Shown: one piece after another, positions 1 to 5,256 of the stretch
Numbering within the stretch: position 1 is the first letter of the stretch
Layout of the letters: every line of letters starts with the position of its first letter
Notes under the pieces: model-generated
Told to the model about the DNA's origin: nothing
The model's database searches: none
The model's input: the letters and a program-made list of their open reading frames with translations, nothing else
Assembly: GCA_900754445.1 (NCBI GenBank)
Contig: CAAECW010000067.1
Coordinates: forward strand, 1 to 10,513
Length of the DNA stretch: 10,513 nt
Direction: 5' to 3'
Source of the DNA: an uncultured Collinsella sp.
Lineage (GTDB): Bacteria; Actinomycetota; Coriobacteriia; Coriobacteriales; Coriobacteriaceae
Made by a program: the position numbers and the translations under genes

Positions 1-2
1 CG

Positions 3-311
3 ACCGCCGTGTCGTTGCTTTTGCCGCAGCAGTTTTACGGCTTTGGGTTTTTGCTGGGCGCAGCGGTGTTTTTTATCGTGGCGCTGCTGCGACTCGATAC
101 CTATACTGCCAACTTGCCGTATCGTATCCTGAGTCAGCAGCCCATCGTGGCGACAGACAAAGAAGGCTGGTTTACCGAGTTGGGCCGCATGCTCGAGCAT
201 GCAGGGCAGCGCTACGAAGAGCAGCGTCTTGAGGGCGAGCCGCACAGCGCGTTTGAGCGCGCAGTAGTTCGCGTGTACCGTAACCATTGGGGAGGTTCTG
301 ATGACCGATAA
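3..311 (+). CDS. pelG: C-terminal end of a PelG-like exopolysaccharide transporter (5' partial)
   Basis: The frame is open to the left edge of the window, so this is the tail of a longer gene; the GTG at 9 is an internal valine rather than a start. About 100 residues are visible. One hydrophobic membrane span (FYGFGFLLGAAVFFIVALLRL) is followed by a short segment reading LPYRILSQQP and then a charged, hydrophilic tail. A last helix followed by an (L/D)Y...QP segment is, from memory, how PelG proteins end. PelG is the multi-span MOP-superfamily-like inner-membrane protein thought to move Pel polysaccharide across the membrane. The gene overlaps the next one by 11 bp, which suggests translational coupling with the CotH-VTC-DUF4956 genes. 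The PelG call depends on this short tail and on the context; it could be another polytopic membrane protein. The upstream sequence, where pelF would be expected, is not in the window. Confidence 0.55.
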   Translation, partial: TAVSLLLPQQFYGFGFLLGAAVFFIVALLRLDTYTANLPYRILSQQPIVATDKEGWFTELGRMLEHAGQRYEEQRLEGEPHSAFERAVVRVYRNHWGGSDDR

Positions 312-2070
312 GATGATGTCTCGCCGCCGCCTGATCGAGGCGGCTGCCGGTGCGTTGCTGCTTTCGGGCTGCTCGTCTCAGGACGAATCCTCGACTAAAA
401 AGGTCAAAAAGCAGGGCAAGATCAAAAAGGCCGATGCATCCGACCAGTCCAAGCATTTGCGCGACAAAGATGACCTGTACGAGGTCTACGACGACTCAGG
501 CATCGTGACCATGTACCTGACCGTCTCGCGCGGCAACAGTTCCGAGAACACCGATCACTCCTGGGCTGAGATCAACACGTACTCGGTCTACGACTATCAG
601 GCAATGGATGTCGAGCGCTATCAAGTTTTGGGGCTGCTGCAGGCCGGCGACGATAACGGCCCCGTGGCGGGGGAGGTCGGCTACGGCGAGGAGGCGCCCA
701 ATGCCACCGTGCAGGTGCGCGGTCAATCCTCGAGCAAAGGCGTTCAGAAGAACTATAAAGTCGAGCTTAAGCGTGGCAAGGGTACGTGGCGTCAGCAGCG
801 TTCCATCGCGCTCAATAAGCATATGAGTGAGGGCCTGCGCTTTCGTAATAAGATGGCCTACGACCTGATCCGCGGGATTCCCCAGATGATGGGCCTGCGC
901 ACGCAGTTTGTGCATCTGTGGGTGTGCGACCAAACCGAAAAGTCGAATGATACGTTTGCCGACTACGGTCTGTTTACGCAGGTCGAGCAGCTCAATAAGA
1001 CGGCTCTTAAGGCCCATGGGCTCGATAAAGACGGGCATCTGTACAAGGTGAACAACTTTGAGTTTGAGCGCTATAAGGACATTATTAAGCTGGCTGACGA
1101 CCCATCGTTTAATCAGGCGGATTTTGACTATCTGCTGGAAACGAAGGGTGATTCCGATCATTCGAAGCTTATTGAGATGCTCGATGCGCTCAATGATGAT
1201 TCGCAAAAAATCGATGACGTGCTCGCAACGTACTTTGATTCTGAGAATCTGGTCTATTGGTTGGCGTTTCAGATACTGATGGGCAACTGCGATACGCAGA
1301 ATCGTAACTTCTATCTGTATAGCCCGCTCAATTCCAAGATTTGGTACTTCTTGGATTGGGATAACGACGGTATGCTGCGCAAGCGTGAGCTTGAGATTCA
1401 AGACCATACGGATTATTCGAGCTGGGAACGCGGCGTCAGCAATTACTGGGTCAACGTATTGTTTCGGCGTGCCTTAAAGAGCAAGTTGTTCCGTCGCGAG
1501 CTTGACGACGCCGTCAAGGACGTGCGCTCCTACCTAACCGAGACACGCCTGACCAAGATGATCAAGCATTATCGCGAGGTGACCGAGTCCCTGGTATTTG
1601 CATCGCCCGATATCGACCACCTGCCCGTGACCAAGGACGAATACGAGCAGATTGCCGCGGCGATTCCCTCCGAGATCGAGGAAAACTACAAGAGCTATCG
1701 CGAGAGCTATAAGAAGCCCATGCCGTTCTACATCGGCGTGCCGCAGATCGAGAACGGCAAGCTGCGCATTAACTGGGATGCCGCGTACGACTTTGAGGCG
1801 CGCGATATTCGCTATACCGTGGAACTGGCGCGCGATTATGCCATTACCGATGTGGTCTTTAAGGCCGAGGACGTGTTGCTGCCCGAGGTGACCTGCGATG
1901 CGCCCGATACCGGCCAGTATTTTGTGCGCGTACGTGCTACCAACTCCGACGGTTATACGCAGGATGCGTTCGATTACTATGTGACCGACGACGGCAAGCA
2001 GTACGGCAGGAAGTGCTTCTACGTGCAAGACGGCGGCAAGGTCGTGGAGGACACGTATGCGGAGGGCTAG
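301..2070 (+). CDS. CotH-family kinase lipoprotein with C-terminal beta-sandwich domain
   Basis: This 589-residue protein is predicted to be anchored outside the membrane. The N-terminus has SRRRLI at residues 7-12 (Tat-like), a short hydrophobic stretch and a lipobox LSGC with Cys24. A lysine-rich linker follows. The CotH domain spans about 65-460. Visible hallmarks are VRGQSSSKG (139-147), a NYKVELK strand just after it, a catalytic-loop-like GNCDTQNRNF (328-337; Asp331 and Asn336) and LDWDND (351-356), the family's metal-binding DWD-type motif. Known CotH proteins are atypical protein kinases; spore coat CotH phosphorylates CotB and CotG. Residues 473-589 look like a fibronectin-III-type beta-sandwich (VELARDY, YFVRVRATNSDGY). 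GGGGAGG at 289-295, 5 nt before the ATG, supports the start at 301. The substrate is unknown. The position between PelG-like and VTC genes suggests a role in surface polymer assembly or modification rather than sporulation; no spore-coat gene is seen here. Confidence 0.87.
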   Translation: MTDKMMSRRRLIEAAAGALLLSGCSSQDESSTKKVKKQGKIKKADASDQSKHLRDKDDLYEVYDDSGIVTMYLTVSRGNSSENTDHSWAEINTYSVYDYQAMDVERYQVLGLLQAGDDNGPVAGEVGYGEEAPNATVQVRGQSSSKGVQKNYKVELKRGKGTWRQQRSIALNKHMSEGLRFRNKMAYDLIRGIPQMMGLRTQFVHLWVCDQTEKSNDTFADYGLFTQVEQLNKTALKAHGLDKDGHLYKVNNFEFERYKDIIKLADDPSFNQADFDYLLETKGDSDHSKLIEMLDALNDDSQKIDDVLATYFDSENLVYWLAFQILMGNCDTQNRNFYLYSPLNSKIWYFLDWDNDGMLRKRELEIQDHTDYSSWERGVSNYWVNVLFRRALKSKLFRRELDDAVKDVRSYLTETRLTKMIKHYREVTESLVFASPDIDHLPVTKDEYEQIAAAIPSEIEENYKSYRESYKKPMPFYIGVPQIENGKLRINWDAAYDFEARDIRYTVELARDYAITDVVFKAEDVLLPEVTCDAPDTGQYFVRVRATNSDGYTQDAFDYYVTDDGKQYGRKCFYVQDGGKVVEDTYAEG

Positions 2071-2848
2071 CGCGCTGCTTGAGCGCTTGGCGGCCCCGCC
2101 CGAGTGCAGCACACAGGAGCGCTACCGCCACGAACTCAAATATCTCATCAACGAGGGTGAGCACGCTGCGCTTGCCTGTCGCATGGCACCGGTGTTTAAG
2201 CTGGACAAACATTCGCGGGCGGGCGGCTACACCATTCGCAGTCTGTACTTCGATGACTACTGTAACTCGGCCTACGAGGAAAAAGATGCCGGCATTCTCA
2301 TGCGCAAAAAGTATCGCGTGCGCATCTATAACGGCAGCGACAAGGTGATTAAGCTCGAGCGCAAAAAGAAGTACGGCAGCTGGATCTACAAGGAGGACGC
2401 GCCGCTTACGCGCGGTGAGTTTGAGCAGATTCTGGCCGGAGACTATGACTTTTTGCTGAGGAGTCCCCATCAGCTCTGCCGCGAGTTCTACATCGAGTGC
2501 ATCTGCAACATGATGCGCCCGCGGACTATCGTGGACTACGAGCGCGAGCCGTGGGTGATGGACGAGGGCACCGTGCGCATTACGTTTGACATGAACGTGC
2601 GTGCCGCGGTGGGAAGCTTCGATATCTTTGACGCGACGCTGCCCGTGCTGCCGGTCCTGGAGCCCGGCAAGCTGGTGATGGAGGTCAAGTTTACGGAGTT
2701 TTGCCCGCAGTTGGTGCGCGATTTGGTGCCGCCGAGCGCGGCCGAGCTTACGGCTGTCTCCAAGTACTGCCTGTGTTACGAAAAGACCGCCTACCTGCGC
2801 GGATTTAATTACTGGGAATCGGATTTTGAGAACCGAGGGGATATTTAG
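2057..2848 (+). CDS. VTC-domain protein (polyphosphate polymerase fold)
   Basis: This 263-residue soluble protein has no signal peptide or membrane span, so it is presumably cytoplasmic. It carries the full set of VTC tunnel motifs: RHELKY (24-29), IRSLYFDD (60-67), KYRVRIY (85-91), LERKKK (100-105), YERE (161-164), VRITFD (173-178), LVMEVKF (206-212) and SK (235-236). In yeast Vtc4 this fold is a beta-tunnel lined with basic residues that makes polyphosphate from ATP. The basic and acidic positions expected for nucleotide, phosphate and metal binding all appear to be present, so a catalytic protein is plausible, although its real product in bacteria with this gene set is not established. The start overlaps the CotH gene by 14 bp. 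GGAGG at 2046-2050 lies 6 nt upstream, inside the CotH gene, so the two are likely translationally coupled. DUF4956 follows after 3 nt, and the pair is a recurrent bacterial partnership. Confidence 0.87.
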   Translation: MRRASALLERLAAPPECSTQERYRHELKYLINEGEHAALACRMAPVFKLDKHSRAGGYTIRSLYFDDYCNSAYEEKDAGILMRKKYRVRIYNGSDKVIKLERKKKYGSWIYKEDAPLTRGEFEQILAGDYDFLLRSPHQLCREFYIECICNMMRPRTIVDYEREPWVMDEGTVRITFDMNVRAAVGSFDIFDATLPVLPVLEPGKLVMEVKFTEFCPQLVRDLVPPSAAELTAVSKYCLCYEKTAYLRGFNYWESDFENRGDI

Positions 2849-2851
2849 ACC

Positions 2852-3517
2852 ATGAGCACCAGGGACTTTTTTAAGAACTCCGTCTTGGAGGCGTTTGGCC
2901 AGGTCGACCCTGCCAAGATTGGCCTTTCGCTGCTCGTGGCGCTCGCCATGGGCATCCTGATTTACTGTGTGTACAAGCGATTTTTTACCGGCGTGGTGTA
3001 TTCGCGCAGCTTTGCCGTGACGCTCGTGGGCATGTGCGTGCTTACCTGCATGGTCACGCTTGCGATATCGACCAACGTGGTCATCTCGCTCGGTATGGTC
3101 GGTGCTCTGTCCATCGTCCGCTATCGTACGGCGGTCAAGGACCCGCTCGACCTGCTCTATCTGTTTTGGGCCATTACCACGGGCATTACGGCGGGCGCCG
3201 GCATGTATGCGCTCGTAGGACTCACGGCGGTGGTGATCGTGGTGATGATTGCCGGCTTTGCGAGCCACCAGGACAAGGCGCGCGTGTACATGATGGTCAT
3301 CCACTACACGGGCCAGACCACGGGTGACGACATTGTTCGCGCGTTTGGGCGCACCAAGTTCACCGTCAAGTCCAAGACTATGCGCGGCGACAGGGTCGAG
3401 ATGGCCGTCGAGGTGTTCTCGGACGGCGTTGACATGCCCTATGCCGACGCCATCCGCGCGCTCGACGGTGTTGAGGACCTGACGTTGATCCAATACAACG
3501 GCGAGTACCACGGTTAA
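2852..3517 (+). CDS. DUF4956 membrane protein
   Basis: This 221-residue membrane protein has hydrophobic spans at about 22-42, 54-73, 76-89 and 103-136 (the last probably two helices). Between them lies the family's conserved stretch SLGMVGALSIVRYRTAVKDP (79-98), followed by LDLLYLFWAI. Residues from about 140 to the end are a soluble domain, probably cytosolic. DUF4956 has no established biochemical function. It is repeatedly found next to VTC-domain and CotH genes, as here, which suggests it forms a membrane partner or channel for whatever the VTC protein makes. That role is inference. The gene starts 3 nt after the VTC stop, with GAGGGG at 2835-2840 (11 nt spacing) inside the VTC gene, so it belongs to the same operon. 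It is probably the last gene, since a hairpin and a palindromic repeat follow. Confidence 0.87.
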   Translation: MSTRDFFKNSVLEAFGQVDPAKIGLSLLVALAMGILIYCVYKRFFTGVVYSRSFAVTLVGMCVLTCMVTLAISTNVVISLGMVGALSIVRYRTAVKDPLDLLYLFWAITTGITAGAGMYALVGLTAVVIVVMIAGFASHQDKARVYMMVIHYTGQTTGDDIVRAFGRTKFTVKSKTMRGDRVEMAVEVFSDGVDMPYADAIRALDGVEDLTLIQYNGEYHG

Positions 3518-3523
3518 TTTTGT

Positions 3524-3547
3524 TCCGGCGTTCTAACGAACGCCGGA
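3524..3547 (+). other. Perfect 10-bp hairpin after the pel-like operon
   Basis: TCCGGCGTTC (3524-3533) and GAACGCCGGA (3538-3547) pair perfectly around the loop TAAC, 6 nt after the DUF4956 stop. The position suits transcription termination or mRNA 3'-end protection. Neither strand has a proper T-run after the stem, so it is not called a classical Rho-independent terminator. Confidence 0.6.
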
Positions 3548-3561
3548 CCGCTCGACGCTGC

Positions 3562-3661
3562 GCGGGCATCTGCCGGGCGATCTGCCGCTCAAACCGTCGC
3601 TCGCGTACATAAAGTACGCTTCGCTCCTCTTTCGCGGCACCTCGCCACGGCAGCTGCCCGC
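3562..3661. repeat. 100-bp imperfect palindrome (REP/BIME-like intergenic element)
   Basis: The outer arms GCGGGCA (3562-3568) and TGCCCGC (3655-3661) pair exactly. Moving inward, CTGCCG, GGCGA, TGCCGC and AAA on the left have reverse complements in the same order on the right, separated by 1-2 nt mismatches or indels. The centre is a small hairpin, GCGTAC (3603-3608) and GTACGC (3614-3619), around ATAAA. The symmetry axis of the outer arms falls at 3611-3612, inside this loop. No open reading frame is supported here. The element fits a dispersed extragenic palindrome or a small non-autonomous foldback element. The central motif feels familiar from Collinsella intergenic regions, but that is memory and unverified. 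Confidence 0.7.
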
Positions 3662-3724
3662 TCGCTAGCTATGCTCAACCTGGAAAGTTTATTTGGTTCG
3701 GTTTTAATTAAGGGATGGTGCCGT

Positions 3725-4729
3725 GTGGACGTGCAACAGCTAGAAGAGGTCTGGGCTGCAAGGGCTGGTGCGCGTGGGGCGCGTCTTGTTGCGGCCTCGC
3801 ATGTGCCGGCGGCGCTGTCGCTGCTGGGGATTGTGCGGCCCGGCGATCGCCTGGTTGCGTTTGCCGATGACTTTGCCGATGCGTTTGCGCGCAGCTTTGA
3901 TGGCTGCGACGTGGCTATGGTGGGGGAGCCGTCGGTTGCGGCGTTTACCGCCGCGTCCGAGGGCTTTGATGCTTCGTTTGAGGTCGAGGGGCCCCACCTG
4001 TGGTGGTTCGTCAACTCTATTGGCGGGTTTGGACTGCGCGTGCCCGATCTGCGCGCGTTGGGACGCGCCGCGCGTGAGGCCCATGCGCTGCTTGTGGTGG
4101 ATAACACCGTGGCTGGTGTCTTTGGGTGCGATCCGTTGCGCTTGGGTGCCGTGCTGTCGCTTGAGGCGCTCGATCGCGTTTGCGCCGGCAAGGCTCCGCG
4201 CAAACTCGTTGCCGCTTCGGTCGAGCGCTCGCAGTTCAAGCGCCATCGTGTGGATGCCGCTGCCGAGTGCGCGCATGCCCTGCTTGAGGGCTTCGGCTTG
4301 GCCAAGCTTGATTTGCCTGCTGACGAGGCCGGTGTGCTGGAGCGCGGGCTGGACTCGCTCGATGCCCGCATGCAGGCTCACTTCGACCGCGCCCGTGCGC
4401 TGGCCGAGTATCTGGCCGCTAACGAGATGGTGCGCAACGTGCGCTATCCCGGGCTGAGCTCGCATCCCGACCATGCGGTTGCAACGGGAATCCTCGAGCA
4501 TGGTTTTGGCCCGGCAGTTGAGTTTGATCTTATCGAGCGCAGCGCGGGTGATCTCTTCGATGCTTTGCCGGGGGAGTTCCGCACATCGCCTGCCGGCGGC
4601 GCAGCGACGCGCCTTTCGGCCCCACGCGGCAAGCAGGGGAGCACCATCCGCCTCTTCGCCGGAACCGACGACCCCCTGACAGTAGCCGCTACCCTAGACA
4701 ACGCCCTTCGTAAGTTAGCTACTCTTTGA
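3725..4729 (+). CDS. Divergent Cys/Met-metabolism PLP-fold protein lacking the usual catalytic lysine
   Basis: Read from GTG 3725 this gives 334 residues, shorter than the usual 380-400 of cystathionine gamma-synthase or lyase and methionine gamma-lyase. Fold hallmarks are present: a PGDRLVA strand near 38-44, VVDNT at 124-128 (Asp126 would contact the pyridine nitrogen) followed by LGA at 140-142, LSSHPDHA, and a C-terminal STIRLFAG...DDPLT segment that replaces the usual S-[IV]-G-x-E-x-x-x-D. The usual HSATKY is replaced by EALDRV, so Arg151 sits where the Schiff-base lysine belongs; Lys156 and Lys160 are the nearest lysines. The GSSGMAA and YGGT motifs are also degenerate. It may be a pseudoenzyme or have shifted chemistry. 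AAGGGA (3710-3715), 9 nt before GTG 3725, decides the start; the ATG at 3671 has no ribosome site and lies just after the palindrome. The 3' end overlaps the convergent regulator by 11 bp. Confidence 0.75.
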   Translation: MDVQQLEEVWAARAGARGARLVAASHVPAALSLLGIVRPGDRLVAFADDFADAFARSFDGCDVAMVGEPSVAAFTAASEGFDASFEVEGPHLWWFVNSIGGFGLRVPDLRALGRAAREAHALLVVDNTVAGVFGCDPLRLGAVLSLEALDRVCAGKAPRKLVAASVERSQFKRHRVDAAAECAHALLEGFGLAKLDLPADEAGVLERGLDSLDARMQAHFDRARALAEYLAANEMVRNVRYPGLSSHPDHAVATGILEHGFGPAVEFDLIERSAGDLFDALPGEFRTSPAGGAATRLSAPRGKQGSTIRLFAGTDDPLTVAATLDNALRKLATL

Positions 4730-5063
4730 TGCTGGCGATGAGGGCGTCGGCTTTGGTAGCTATGACCTGGTTGATGTCGGCCTGCAGGGTTTCGTAGACT
4801 TCGATGGCTCGCTCGCCGGCCGGCGTGAGGGTGGATCCGCGGGCGCCGTCGCGCTCGATGAGTTTGCACCCCAGCTGCCCTTCGGCCTCGTTCACAATGC
4901 GCCAGGCCTTGGAATATGCCATGCCCATGCTCTTTGCGGCACGGTTGAGCGAGTGCTCGCGGGCGATACCTTGCAGCAGCAAGACGCAGCCGTGGCCGAA
5001 CACGCCCGGCAGATCCTTGTCGCACGACTGAATGACCAACTTTGCCGTCGTCTTGTACTCCAT
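4719..5063 (-). CDS. ModE/LysR-type winged helix-turn-helix regulator, DNA-binding domain only
   Basis: This 114-residue protein is almost entirely a winged helix-turn-helix. Residues about 25-95 read LLQGIAREHSLNRAAKSMGM, then YSKAWRIVNEAEGQLGCKL, then a wing ending STLTPAGERAI. This is the pattern of the N-terminal DNA-binding domain of ModE and, more loosely, LysR. No molybdate-binding (MOP) domain follows, so the ligand, if any, is unknown; stand-alone proteins of this kind are common and are often annotated as ModE-like. The ATG at 5063 is chosen over the in-frame GTG at 5072 because the SD-like GGGGAG (5075-5080) lies 11 nt upstream of the ATG but only 2 nt from the GTG. It is divergent from guaB, with a possible shared promoter region, and convergent with the PLP gene. 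It could control either neighbour or itself; its targets are not evident from the sequence. Confidence 0.82.
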   Translation of the reverse strand: MEYKTTAKLVIQSCDKDLPGVFGHGCVLLLQGIAREHSLNRAAKSMGMAYSKAWRIVNEAEGQLGCKLIERDGARGSTLTPAGERAIEVYETLQADINQVIATKADALIASIKE

Positions 5064-5147
5064 ACGCCCCACGTCTCCCCGCTAAAGTGTTTGCTGGGCA
5101 AACGCAAAGCCTGCGTCAAACCCTCGTGTGCTCTTCTTAAATCATGC

Positions 5148-5177
5148 ATTGTAGCAGTCAAAGTGCGTTAAGATAAT
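5148..5177. promoter_or_regulatory. Overlapping divergent promoters for guaB (+) and the ModE-like gene (-)
   Basis: On the + strand, TTGTAG (5149-5154) and GATAAT (5172-5177) are separated by 17 nt and predict a start near 5184, about 73 nt before guaB. On the - strand the same segment reads TTATCT (5176-5171), 17 nt, TACAAT (5153-5148), predicting a start near 5141, about 78 nt before the regulator. Each -10 box scores 5/6 against TATAAT while both -35 boxes are weak. This is a consensus match by eye only. Confidence 0.45.
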
Positions 5178-5186
5178 TCGCCAGTA

Positions 5187-5198
5187 TTGGGCGCCCAA
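5187..5198. promoter_or_regulatory. 12-bp perfect palindrome, candidate operator in the guaB leader
   Basis: TTGGGCGCCCAA is its own reverse complement and starts about 3 nt after the predicted guaB transcription start. A second perfect palindrome, CGACCGGTCG, lies at 5229-5238, just upstream of the ribosome site. The position fits a repressor operator or a small leader hairpin; no known binding-site family is recognised. Confidence 0.35.
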
Positions 5199-5256
5199 GG
5201 TTGGGCTGGGTCCTACGAGGCCTGCAGCCGACCGGTCGCATGGAAAAAGGAGAAAC

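Noticed and set aside
1937..3511. 524-codon open frame antisense to the CotH, VTC and DUF4956 genes
   Set aside because: It crosses three well-supported genes on the other strand, is rich in H, R, A and V, and has no family motif; it is explained by codon bias.
3671..3724. ATG at 3671 as the start of the PLP-fold gene
   Set aside because: It has no ribosome site, begins right after the 100-bp palindrome, and adds residues unlike the family; GTG 3725 has AAGGGA at a good distance.
5184..5256. Guanine riboswitch in the guaB leader
   Set aside because: The leader is only about 73 nt and shows none of the conserved purine-aptamer junction sequence; only two short palindromes are present.
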